In this document: positions 1 to 5,924 of the stretch, piece by piece
Position numbering within the stretch: the stretch's first letter is position 1
How the letters are laid out: every line of letters starts with the position of its first letter
Assembly (NCBI GenBank): GCA_937967725.1
Contig: CALBSY010000352.1
Location: 1 to 9,575, forward strand
DNA: 9,575 nt
Reading direction: 5' to 3'
From: an uncultured Alphaproteobacteria bacterium
GTDB taxonomy: Bacteria; Pseudomonadota; Alphaproteobacteria; Caulobacterales; Aquidulcibacteraceae
The notes under the pieces: model-generated
Databases searched by the model: none
Told to the model about the DNA's origin: nothing
The model's input: only the letters and a program-made list of their open reading frames with translations
Made by a program: the position numbers and the translations under genes

Positions 1-783
1 CTTCAGCATGCGCGCAGCCTCGGCGATGGCGCGCCCCGGATCGGAGAGGAAGTGCAGCACTGGGTGGATGGTGACGAGATCGGCTTCGCCTGCCCCGATC
101 GGCGGGGCGTACGCATCGCCGAAGCGCACTCCAGCTTTCGCTTTCAGATCGTCGAGCGACGCGCGCGCGATCGCGAGCATCTGCCGCGAGGTGTCGAAGC
201 CCTCAGCGCGGCCGACGCGATCGGCAAAGAGCTGGATCATGCGCCCCTGCCCCACGCCGACGTCCACCATGAGTTCGAACGGCCCCGCGCCGGCCGCGGC
301 GAGCACGGCGCTGTCGATATCCGCTTCCGGCAAATGCAGCGCGCGCACACGCTCCCAGTCAGCGGCGTTGCGCTCGAAATACTGCGCCGCGGCCTCTTCG
401 CGCGCGGCGCGGATGGCGTCGAGCCGTTCGGCGTCGCGCAGCAGCACTGGGTCGTCAGGGTCAAGCACGCCGAGCAACGACTCGGCGAAGTGGCGCTCCG
501 TCGTGTGCGCGCGCGGCAACCGATAGAACACCCACGCTCCTTCCGGCGCGCGCTCAACCAAGCCCGCCTCGGTCAGTAATTTCAGATGCCGCGAGACCCG
601 CGGCTGGCTTTGCTCCAACGCCAGCGCCAATTCGCCCACCGCGAGCTCGCCTTCAGAGAGCAGCGCCAGCACGCGCAGCCGGGTCTGCTCACCGGCAGCT
701 TTGAGCGCCCCGACGACCCGGCGGGCGTTCCGCCGCTCCGGAACCGGTTGGGTTGGAGATATAAACATATCTTTATATGACAT
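1..783 (-). CDS. ArsR-family regulator fused to SAM-dependent methyltransferase (SahR-like), 3' end beyond the window
   Basis: The minus strand is open from an ATG at 783 to the window edge (261 codons seen; C-terminus missing). Residues ~24-95 are an ArsR-type winged helix, with the recognition helix near 58-72 (PRVSRHLKLLTEAGLV). The metal-binding cysteines of metalloregulators are absent: the usual ELCVCEL position reads ELAVGEL. Residues ~165-261 form a Rossmann methyltransferase: motif I DVGVGQG at 174-180, acidic D197 in GFDTS, GD at 222-223. In proteobacteria this fusion is known as a regulator of methionine/S-adenosylhomocysteine metabolism (SahR type), usually beside metF/metH; those genes would lie beyond the left edge, which is inference. 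No Shine-Dalgarno precedes 783; a second in-frame ATG lies at 768. A palindromic operator candidate overlaps the start, suggesting autoregulation. Family is sure; the SahR assignment is less so. Confidence 0.9.
   Translation of the reverse strand, partial: MSYKDMFISPTQPVPERRNARRVVGALKAAGEQTRLRVLALLSEGELAVGELALALEQSQPRVSRHLKLLTEAGLVERAPEGAWVFYRLPRAHTTERHFAESLLGVLDPDDPVLLRDAERLDAIRAAREEAAAQYFERNAADWERVRALHLPEADIDSAVLAAAGAGPFELMVDVGVGQGRMIQLFADRVGRAEGFDTSRQMLAIARASLDDLKAKAGVRFGDAYAPPIGAGEADLVTIHPVLHFLSDPGRAIAEAARMLK
759..778. promoter_or_regulatory. 20-bp near-perfect palindrome, candidate operator of the ArsR-MT regulator
   Basis: The plus strand reads ATATAAACAT followed by ATCTTTATAT. Nine of ten base pairs are complementary about the centre; only position 8/13 (C/C) fails. 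It sits in an AT-rich island within GC-rich DNA and covers codons 2-9 of the regulator counted from ATG 783. From memory the SahR consensus is a palindrome of the ATAAAGATATCTTTAT type, which this site matches except at the one mismatch. The position suggests autorepression. Confidence 0.55.
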
Positions 784-951
784 AACTAGGGGGATGCCGG
801 AAGCCCCGAAGACCAGGCAGGCGGTGGATAATTCGCCCCACGCGTGTCGCGCGCGCCGCGCCGGCCCAATTTGCCTGCGCGGTCAGCGGCTTCCGCCTCC
901 GGTCCGGGACGTGACCTGGGTCGCAAGCCTCAATCTGCCCCGTCCTCTAAG

Positions 952-979
952 TTGATTAACCACAAGCGGTCATTATCTC
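952..979 (+). promoter_or_regulatory. possible sigma70-type promoter for mlaA-mlaC
   Basis: TTGATT (952-957) is followed after 16 bases by TATCTC (974-979), about 20 bases before the mlaA ATG. It is the best -35/-10 pair I see in the 784-1000 intergenic region. GGGG at 990-993 is a weak ribosome binding site 7 bases before ATG 1001. The rest of the intergenic region shows no gene. Confidence 0.3.
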
Positions 980-1000
980 GACGGCCAGTGGGGTGTCGTC

Positions 1001-1885
1001 ATGCGGGGCGTACTGTCAGCAGTGGGATTTGCGGCGTGCTTGGTTACGCCCGCGGTCGCGAGCGCGCAGGAGGCGCAGAGCGATCCTTGGGAAGGCTTTA
1101 ACCGCGAGATGTACGCACTGCACGAGGGCGTCGATCAAGCGCTGCTCGAACCGGTGGCGCGCGGCTATCGCGCCATCACGCCAAGCCCGGTGCGTCAGGG
1201 CGTGCTCAACTTCCTACGCAATCTTCGCGGACCGGTGATTTTCGCTAACGATGTGTTGCAAGGCGAAATCGGCCGCGCCGGCACCACAGCGGTGCGCTTC
1301 GGCGTCAACAGCACGATCGGCATCGCCGGCATCTTCGATCCGGCGACGAGCATGGGGCTCGAGCGTCACGACGAAGACTTTGGCCAAACGCTCGCCGTGT
1401 GGGGCGTCGACGCCGGCCCTTATATTTTTGTGCCGCTGCTCGGGCCGACTACGGTGCGTGATGGCGCCGGACGCATCATCGATGTCGTATTCGATCCGCT
1501 AACTTGGGCCGAGTTCGACGAAGTCGACGAAGTCCGCATCGGCCGCACCGTTCTCGCCGGCGTCGCCGCGCGAGAACAAGTGCTTGAAACTGTCGACGAT
1601 ATTCGCCGCGATGCGCTTGACCCGTACGTCACCATCCGCACGTCCTACGGATTGCTGCGCCAAAGCGCGATCCAAAACGGACCTGCCGACGTCCAAGATT
1701 TGCCCGAGTTCGAGGACATAAATGAACAACCGGCAACGATTTCGCCGGAGGCTGCTGGGTCCGAAACTGGGACTGGGGAGAATTCGCAACAGGTCGACTC
1801 GATCCAACCCAACGCGCACGCCGTAACCTTGGCGAAAACCTTTTCTGCGACCACATCCCTGGCCGTTGCAGGAGAATGGAAGTGA
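1001..1885 (+). CDS. mlaA: MlaA/VacJ family outer-membrane lipid-asymmetry protein
   Basis: MlaA sits in the outer membrane and removes mislocalised phospholipids from the outer leaflet, passing them to periplasmic MlaC. The 294-residue product has the family hallmarks: DPWEGFNREMY (28-38), NFLRNLRGPVIFANDVLQG (70-88), a long FGVNSTIGIAGIFDPA stretch (100-115), and FGQTLAVWGVDAGPYIFVPLLGPTT (127-151). It starts with a Sec signal ending in AVASA, cleavage likely after residue 22. E. coli MlaA is a lipoprotein; here the only N-terminal cysteine, C13, sits in FAAC, a poor lipobox reached after only 12 residues, so I expect signal peptidase I cleavage and no lipid anchor. Residues ~235-294 form an acidic, low-complexity tail beyond the conserved domain. 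The stop overlaps the start of mlaC, so the two are co-translated. Family assignment is strong. Confidence 0.93.
   Translation: MRGVLSAVGFAACLVTPAVASAQEAQSDPWEGFNREMYALHEGVDQALLEPVARGYRAITPSPVRQGVLNFLRNLRGPVIFANDVLQGEIGRAGTTAVRFGVNSTIGIAGIFDPATSMGLERHDEDFGQTLAVWGVDAGPYIFVPLLGPTTVRDGAGRIIDVVFDPLTWAEFDEVDEVRIGRTVLAGVAAREQVLETVDDIRRDALDPYVTIRTSYGLLRQSAIQNGPADVQDLPEFEDINEQPATISPEAAGSETGTGENSQQVDSIQPNAHAVTLAKTFSATTSLAVAGEWK
1870..1874 (+). promoter_or_regulatory. Shine-Dalgarno that decides the mlaC start (GTG 1882)
   Basis: AGGAG at 1870-1874 lies one base before ATG 1876, too close to serve it, but 7 bases before GTG 1882. That GTG overlaps the mlaA stop as GTGA (1882-1885), a classic translational-coupling arrangement. 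I therefore prefer GTG 1882; ATG 1876 is the alternative and adds only two residues. Confidence 0.6.
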
Positions 1886-2550
1886 CGACGAACACTCTCA
1901 CACGCGCCGCGCTGTTGGCTGGCATGTTGAGTGTGGGCCTGTTGGCGGCCGCGCCAGCGCACGCCGCGCGCAATGCAGACGCCGAAAGCTACGTGCAAGA
2001 AAACGCCGCCAACGCGCTGCGCACGCTCGGCAACAACAACATGTCGTCATCGCAGCGCCGGCAGACTTTCGACCGCCTGATGGCCGAATTCGCCGATATG
2101 CCGCGCATCGCCAATTTCGTGTTGGGCCGCTACGGCGCGCAATTGCGCAGCGACGCGGCCTTGCGCCGTGATTGGACGCGCACGTTCCAAGACTACGCTA
2201 TCGCCGTTTATGAAGACCGCCTCGAGCGCTTCAGCGGCAGCGCCATTCGCGTTTCCGGCTCGGTCGAGCGCATCCCCGGACGCGACGTGATCGTCAGCAG
2301 CCAGTTGCAGCCCAACGACGGCGGACGGCCGATGACGGTGCAATGGCGTCTCTTGCGTTCCGGCGATGCCTGGAAAGTGGTCGACGTTTCGCTGGTCTTG
2401 GAAGGCAATAACCAGATCTGGCTGGCGCAACAGCAACAGCGCGACTTTCTCGCCGAACTCGACCGCAACAACGGCGACATTCGCGCGCTGATGGCCAATC
2501 TGCGTCAGCTCACGGCTTCGATGCGCGAACGCATCATGGCGCGCAGCTAG
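1882..2550 (+). CDS. mlaC: MlaC/Ttg2D family periplasmic phospholipid-binding protein
   Basis: MlaC shuttles phospholipids across the periplasm between the MlaA complex and the inner-membrane MlaFEDB ABC transporter. The 222-residue product (start GTG 1882) has a Sec signal with a hydrophobic core at ~10-24 ending in APAHA, cleavage after ~28. The mature part matches the family: RIANFVLGRYG in the first third, then FQDYAIAVYEDRLERFSG, IRVSGSVERIPGRDVIVSSQL, a basic-hydrophobic MTVQWRLLRSGDAWKVVDVS strand pair, and a C-terminal QQQQRDFLAELDRNNGDIRALMANLR helix. Length is normal (E. coli MlaC is about 210). It is coupled to mlaA by GTGA. The ABC transporter genes are not in the window, so a separate mlaFED locus is inferred. 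The TAG stop shares CTAG with the pyrD stop on the opposite strand. Confidence 0.92.
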   Translation: MTTNTLTRAALLAGMLSVGLLAAAPAHAARNADAESYVQENAANALRTLGNNNMSSSQRRQTFDRLMAEFADMPRIANFVLGRYGAQLRSDAALRRDWTRTFQDYAIAVYEDRLERFSGSAIRVSGSVERIPGRDVIVSSQLQPNDGGRPMTVQWRLLRSGDAWKVVDVSLVLEGNNQIWLAQQQQRDFLAELDRNNGDIRALMANLRQLTASMRERIMARS

Positions 2551-3611
2551 GCGCAATCGGCGCCAATCATTTCGCTGATTGAATCGACGCCCTCGGCGGC
2601 CAGCAGGCCATCGAGGTCATCGAGCAGACGCGCCACCAAGCCTGGCCCCTGATAGACCAGCGCCGAATAGAGCTGCACCGCAGTGGCGCCGGCGCGGATC
2701 TTGGCGAGCGCTGTCAAACCGTTCTCGACCCCGCCAACCCCGATCAAGGGCAGCCGGCCGCCCAACGCTTCTGAGAACAGGCGCAGCACGTGCGTAGAGA
2801 TTTGGAACAGCGGCTGGCCCGAAAGTCCGCCCGCCTCTTCGCGGTTGTCCGACGTCAGGTGCGGCGGACGCTGCAGCGTCGTGTTGGAGACGATGAGCGC
2901 GTCGAGCTGGTAGCCGAGCGCCAGTTCGGAAATATCCCGAACCGCGGTTTCATCCAGGTCAGGCGCAACTTTCAAGAACAACGGCCGCTCCCCATGTGCG
3001 GCCTGCAGCAAGGCGCGCGCTTCGCGGAGGCGGCCCAAAAGATCTTCCAGTGCGCCGCGCTCTTGCAGACCGCGCAGCCCCGGCGTGTTGGGTGATGAGA
3101 TGTTGGCGGTGATGTACGAGGCGTGCTTCCACACTCGCCCCATCCCCTTCACGTAATCGGCGGCGCGATCGGCGCTGTCTTTGTTGGCGCCAACATTGGC
3201 GCCGACGACGCCCTTTCGCCGCGCGCGTGCAGCCAAGCGATCGGCAAACGCCTCGAGCCCTTCATTGTTGAAGCCCAACCGATTGATGACAGCGCGGTCC
3301 TCCGCCAGGCGGAAAATGCGCGGGCGCGGATTGCCCTCCTGCGGCAACGGCGTGACCGTGCCGCATTCGACAAAACCAAGTCCCGCCGCCAGTAACGCAT
3401 CCGGCGCTTCGCAATTCTTGTCGAAACCCGCCGCCATGCCGACGGGATTAGGTAGATCGAGCCCCGCCAGACGCGTGCGCAAGCGCGGCCAACGATCCGC
3501 GCGCGCGCGCGGGCCCAATCCGGCGCGCAGTCCCGCAAGCGCGGCGTGGTGCGCCGCTTCCGGATCGATCAAGCGCAAGGTGCGTGTGGCGATGTCGTGC
3601 ACGAAACTCAC
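2547..3611 (-). CDS. pyrD: quinone-dependent (class 2) dihydroorotate dehydrogenase
   Basis: PyrD oxidises dihydroorotate to orotate, the fourth step of pyrimidine synthesis, passing electrons through FMN to membrane quinone. Counted from GTG 3611 (354 residues, normal for class 2): an N-terminal amphipathic, quinone-side helical segment (VHDIATRTLRLIDPEAAHH); GMAAGFDKN (58-66); GTVTPLPQEGNPRPRIFRL; NRLGFNNEG; NISSPNTPGLR from 170, with the class 2 catalytic serine at 173; LKVAPDL (213-219); VSNTT (241-245); GGLSGQPL; IGVGGV (290-295) and GATAVQLYSALVYQGPG for the phosphate site. The start is uncertain: the frame stays open to ATG 3770, but that extra N-terminus lacks family character and would overlap the divergent promoter. 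GTG codons at 3638, 3611 and 3602 are all possible; 3611 best fits homologue lengths. It converges on mlaC. Confidence 0.96.
   Translation of the reverse strand: MSFVHDIATRTLRLIDPEAAHHAALAGLRAGLGPRARADRWPRLRTRLAGLDLPNPVGMAAGFDKNCEAPDALLAAGLGFVECGTVTPLPQEGNPRPRIFRLAEDRAVINRLGFNNEGLEAFADRLAARARRKGVVGANVGANKDSADRAADYVKGMGRVWKHASYITANISSPNTPGLRGLQERGALEDLLGRLREARALLQAAHGERPLFLKVAPDLDETAVRDISELALGYQLDALIVSNTTLQRPPHLTSDNREEAGGLSGQPLFQISTHVLRLFSEALGGRLPLIGVGGVENGLTALAKIRAGATAVQLYSALVYQGPGLVARLLDDLDGLLAAEGVDSISEMIGADCA
2550..2564 (+). terminator. hairpin just after the mlaC stop, weak terminator candidate
   Basis: GGCGC (2550-2554) and GCGCC (2560-2564) form a perfect 5-bp stem with a 5-base loop, beginning on the last base of the mlaC stop. 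A second small stem follows: AATCA 2565-2569 with TGATT 2576-2580. There is no real U-tract, and the site lies inside the pyrD 3' end, so it is only a candidate. Confidence 0.3.
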
Positions 3612-3735
3612 GTCCGATGCGCGTTTCAGATTCTGCACCCTCACGCCTAGCACGGCGTTTGAGCCGCGCCTCCAGCCACTACTTCCGATTGACTCTTGGT
3701 CGCCGTTGCAACTAGGAATACTCTCGTAAAATGGG

Positions 3736-3763
3736 TTGAAAGTCCTGCCTAACCCGCTATAAC
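3736..3763 (+). promoter_or_regulatory. strong sigma70-like promoter for the S24 repressor, predicting a leaderless mRNA
   Basis: TTGAAA (3736-3741) and TATAAC (3758-3763) are spaced by 16 bases. Transcription should start about 7 bases later, at or next to the A of ATG 3770, and no ribosome binding site precedes that ATG. GGGTT (3733-3737) and AACCC (3751-3755) form an inverted repeat over the -35 and spacer, a possible self-operator. Confidence 0.5.
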
Positions 3764-3769
3764 CAATCA

Positions 3770-4759
3770 ATGCAGCACGCCGACATCTGGCGCGCCCTCG
3801 ATGCGTTGGCGCAGCGGCGCGGACTTTCCGCTTCCGGGCTGGCGCGCGCCGCCGGGCTCGATCCCACCACCTTCAACAAATCCAAGCGGCAAGCCGCCGA
3901 TGGCAAGCCGCGTTGGCCTTCGACAGAGAGCGTCTCGCGCGCCATCGAGGCGGCGGAAACCACCTGGGACGAGTTCGCCGCGCTGCTCGCGGGCAAATCT
4001 GGCGGCGCCGGCCGCGCCGTTCCGATCGTCGGCATGGCGCGCGCGGGAGCGGATGGTTTTTTTGACGAGCAAGGCTTTCCGGTCGGTTCGGATGAAACTG
4101 TGCGCTTTCCGGACCTCGGCGAAGACCGCGTCTACGCGCTCGAAATCGCCGGCGATTCCATGGAGCCGGTGTTCCGCGCCGGCGACATCGTCATCGTGCA
4201 GCCGGGCGCTTCGGTGCGCCGCGGCGACCGTGTCGTCGTGCGCACGCGCGCGGGTGAAGTGATGGCGAAGCTGCTGGGCCGGCGCAACGAGCAGATGGTC
4301 GAACTTCTCTCGCTCAACCCGGCGCACAAGCCGCGCGAGATTCCGGCGGCGGACGTGTCTGGGATCGCGTGCTTCTGCGGGGGGAGCCAATATCGCTGTT
4401 CAATCGGCGCGTTCGGCGCCACTCTTCGCCGGTATTCGGGGGGAGACGCTTCATGCGCATGCTCAAAGCCATTTCCGTTTCAATCTTCCTGGCCGCCGCC
4501 GCTTGCGGGCAAGCCGCGACGCCTTCAGACGCCGACGCGCAGACGGCCGGCGCGCTCACCGACGCCGACAGAGCCGCAATCATGCAGACGCTCGACTTCC
4601 GGCCGGATGCGGCAGGCATGGTCGAAAACGCCTGCGGCAGCCGCGTCACGCCGCAGTTCGCGGCAGCCGATCTCGGCGGTGAGGTTGGCGTGGCGCAACT
4701 CGTCGTCGTGCCCGGCGGCGATACCCCGACGTGCTACGGCGACGGCCCCGGCGCGATGA
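3770..4759 (+). CDS. HTH plus S24 (LexA/CI-type) self-cleaving transcriptional repressor, with lost stop codon
   Basis: Residues 1-65 are a helix-turn-helix domain (LSASGLARAAGLDPTTFNKSKR at 19-40). Residues ~84-200 are an S24 peptidase domain: cleavage-site candidate A92-G93 in GMARAGADGFF, nucleophile S130 in GDSMEPVFRAGD, general base K167 in GEVMAKLLGRR. The Ser-Lys spacing of 37 is the same as in LexA (S119/K156), so autoproteolysis looks possible. It is probably an SOS- or stress-responsive repressor; its targets are unknown. Relatives, as I recall them, are ~210-220 residues and end in a W-ARI-WASQ-type motif. Here that end reads SGIACFCGGSQ (197-207), both tryptophans being glycine, and TAT stands where the stop is expected (4391-4393). 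The frame then runs to 4759 across the lipoprotein gene, adding an Arg/Ser/Pro-rich tail typical of non-coding frames. The functional part probably ends near 4390. Confidence 0.86.
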   Translation: MQHADIWRALDALAQRRGLSASGLARAAGLDPTTFNKSKRQAADGKPRWPSTESVSRAIEAAETTWDEFAALLAGKSGGAGRAVPIVGMARAGADGFFDEQGFPVGSDETVRFPDLGEDRVYALEIAGDSMEPVFRAGDIVIVQPGASVRRGDRVVVRTRAGEVMAKLLGRRNEQMVELLSLNPAHKPREIPAADVSGIACFCGGSQYRCSIGAFGATLRRYSGGDASCACSKPFPFQSSWPPPLAGKPRRLQTPTRRRPARSPTPTEPQSCRRSTSGRMRQAWSKTPAAAASRRSSRQPISAVRLAWRNSSSCPAAIPRRATATAPAR

Positions 4760-4974
4760 TGCTGGTGCGGCGCGAGGGCGACACGTTCCGCCTCATCTAT
4801 TCCAACCAAGGCGGCTTCTTCGTCATCCTGCCGACGGAGACCAACGGGGTGCACGACATTGCGCATGGCGGCCCAGGCTTCCAGCATCCCGTGTTCGCTT
4901 GGAACGGCGCCGAGTATGCGCGCGCCGGCAGCATCGCCGATGGCGACATGGGCGAAGCGACGTTCCTGCCGTAG
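4453..4974 (+). CDS. small putative lipoprotein of unknown function
   Basis: 173 residues. The start ATG 4453 has GGGAG (4441-4445) 7 bases upstream. The N-terminus is a lipoprotein signal: MRMLK, a hydrophobic core, then LAAAAC with the lipidated cysteine at 18 (the -3 residue is Ala rather than Leu, slightly atypical). After a low-complexity linker (TPSDADAQTAG) comes a globular domain with two cysteines (C62 and C94), a central LVVVPGGDTPTCYGDGPG segment, and a C-terminal HDIAHGGPGFQHPVFAWNGAEY motif resembling those of other uncharacterised alphaproteobacterial lipoproteins. I do not recognise a function; cell-envelope location is inferred from the signal. Its first 307 bases are overlapped in another frame by the stop-less S24 reading frame. 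It converges on the SixA-like gene with 3 bases between stop codons. Confidence 0.78.
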   Translation: MRMLKAISVSIFLAAAACGQAATPSDADAQTAGALTDADRAAIMQTLDFRPDAAGMVENACGSRVTPQFAAADLGGEVGVAQLVVVPGGDTPTCYGDGPGAMMLVRREGDTFRLIYSNQGGFFVILPTETNGVHDIAHGGPGFQHPVFAWNGAEYARAGSIADGDMGEATFLP

Positions 4975-4977
4975 CAG

Positions 4978-5484
4978 CTAATCGTCGCCCTTCTTCACCG
5001 GCTTCCACGCTGCGATCAATGCGGGGCCGGCGGCGCGCAAAAGATCACCTTTGATCTCGAACGCCGCGTAGGCGGCCGTCGGGAAATGGCCGCTGAATTC
5101 GCGCGCGAGCTTCGAACCGTCGTGCGCCTGGTGCACGAGCGTAGAAACGAGTTCGCCGAGGCCGGGATTATGGCCGACGATCACGACGCTTTCGGCGTCA
5201 CAGGCGGCGAACGCATCCCATATGCCTTCGGGAGCGGCATGATAGAGCGCGTCCTCGAAGCGCGTCTCGAGCGCGAAGTTTTGCAACCCATGCTCGGCGG
5301 TCTCGCGCGTCCGCTGTGACGTTGAGACCAGCGCCAGCGCCGGCTTCAGCCCGGCATCCTCCATCGCCGCACCAGCGGCGGCGGCGTCGCGCCGGCCCCT
5401 GCCCGTCAGCCCGCGCGCTTCGTCGCTGTCGGCCTCGTGCGCTCTTACCGCCTTGGCGTGGCGAAACAAAATCAGTGTTCGCAT
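4978..5484 (-). CDS. SixA-like phosphohistidine phosphatase (histidine phosphatase superfamily)
   Basis: 168 residues from ATG 5484, the start that puts the RHG-type motif at the N-terminus as in SixA. Members use a histidine nucleophile to remove phosphate, in SixA from phosphohistidine on signalling or PTS-related proteins. Active-site residues are present: R8-H9 in LILFRHAKA, R58 in STSQRTRETAE, an acidic residue near 77-78 (FEDALYHA), and H105 in VIVGHNPGLGE. The length and the short-insert architecture fit SixA rather than phosphoglycerate mutase. The frame is open to 5574, but the extra residues (cysteine- and arginine-rich) do not fit the family. It is divergent from the small membrane protein gene and shares a 104-base promoter region with it. 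The substrate here is unknown. Confidence 0.9.
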   Translation of the reverse strand: MRTLILFRHAKAVRAHEADSDEARGLTGRGRRDAAAAGAAMEDAGLKPALALVSTSQRTRETAEHGLQNFALETRFEDALYHAAPEGIWDAFAACDAESVVIVGHNPGLGELVSTLVHQAHDGSKLAREFSGHFPTAAYAAFEIKGDLLRAAGPALIAAWKPVKKGDD

Positions 5485-5588
5485 CGACTCGCAGCATCGC
5501 CCCGGCGGGAGATTTTCGCAAACCCTGCATCCGATCGCACGCGCGGCGGCTACGCAGTTCCGGCAAACGAACAACCGGAGCGAAGCAC

Positions 5589-5855
5589 ATGAAATTGCGG
5601 TGGCTGATCCTGATCCTGGCCGGCGGCATCGTGGTGGCGGCCTGGGCCGCGCTGGCGGTCGCCTACTTCTTCTTTGAGCCCACGCTGGTTGTGTGGACGG
5701 CGATGGTGACCGCCGCGGCGTTGAGCCTTGAAGGCTTCTTTTGGGTCGCGGCGGGCGTGCTCGGCTGGTCGATCCTGGCGGGCCGCCGCGCGGCGCTGGC
5801 GCGGCTGAAGCGGCGCCTGTTTGGCGGCGGCGACGCGCCTGCTCAGCCGGACTGA
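5589..5855 (+). CDS. small two-helix inner-membrane protein, unknown function
   Basis: 88 residues from ATG 5589, with GGAG at 5577-5580, 8 bases upstream. Two hydrophobic helices, about 5-28 (WLILILAGGIVVAAWAALAV) and 34-64 (VVWTAMVTAAALSLEGFFWVAAGVLGW), are joined by a very short turn (FFEPTL). A strongly basic C-terminal tail follows (GRRAALARLKRRLFGGGD), suggesting both ends are cytoplasmic. The frame is open further upstream, but only this start has a ribosome binding site and gives a membrane-protein composition. No recognised family. It lies 65 bases before lysS on the same strand and could be co-transcribed with it. Confidence 0.68.
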   Translation: MKLRWLILILAGGIVVAAWAALAVAYFFFEPTLVVWTAMVTAAALSLEGFFWVAAGVLGWSILAGRRAALARLKRRLFGGGDAPAQPD

Positions 5856-5903
5856 CGCGGCGCGCCTTTGCGCGCGGCGTTGCGACAGTCTAATCCGGCA
5901 TCC

Positions 5904-5924
5904 ATGTCTGGATTCGCCGTATGA
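5904..5924 (+). other. six-codon mini-ORF overlapping the lysS start
   Basis: ATG TCT GGA TTC GCC GTA TGA (5904-5924) ends in TGA that overlaps the lysS ATG as ATGA (5921-5924). lysS has no obvious Shine-Dalgarno of its own, so ribosomes terminating here could restart at lysS. It may equally be chance. Confidence 0.25.

Noticed and set aside
1..579. Plus-strand open frames at 8-526 and 52-579
   Set aside because: They are antisense to the ArsR-methyltransferase gene, whose helix-turn-helix and SAM motifs are clear.
784..1000. Small overlapping open frames in the mlaA upstream region
   Set aside because: Arginine-rich translations with no ribosome binding site or domain; the region is better read as a divergent promoter.
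3612..3770. N-terminal extension of pyrD to ATG 3770
   Set aside because: The extra 53 residues do not resemble class 2 dihydroorotate dehydrogenases and would cross the divergent S24 promoter and start codon.
5485..5574. N-terminal extension of the SixA-like gene to ATG 5574
   Set aside because: The family begins with the RHG-type motif within the first ten residues, which ATG 5484 gives exactly; the extension is cysteine/arginine-rich and lies in a divergent promoter region.
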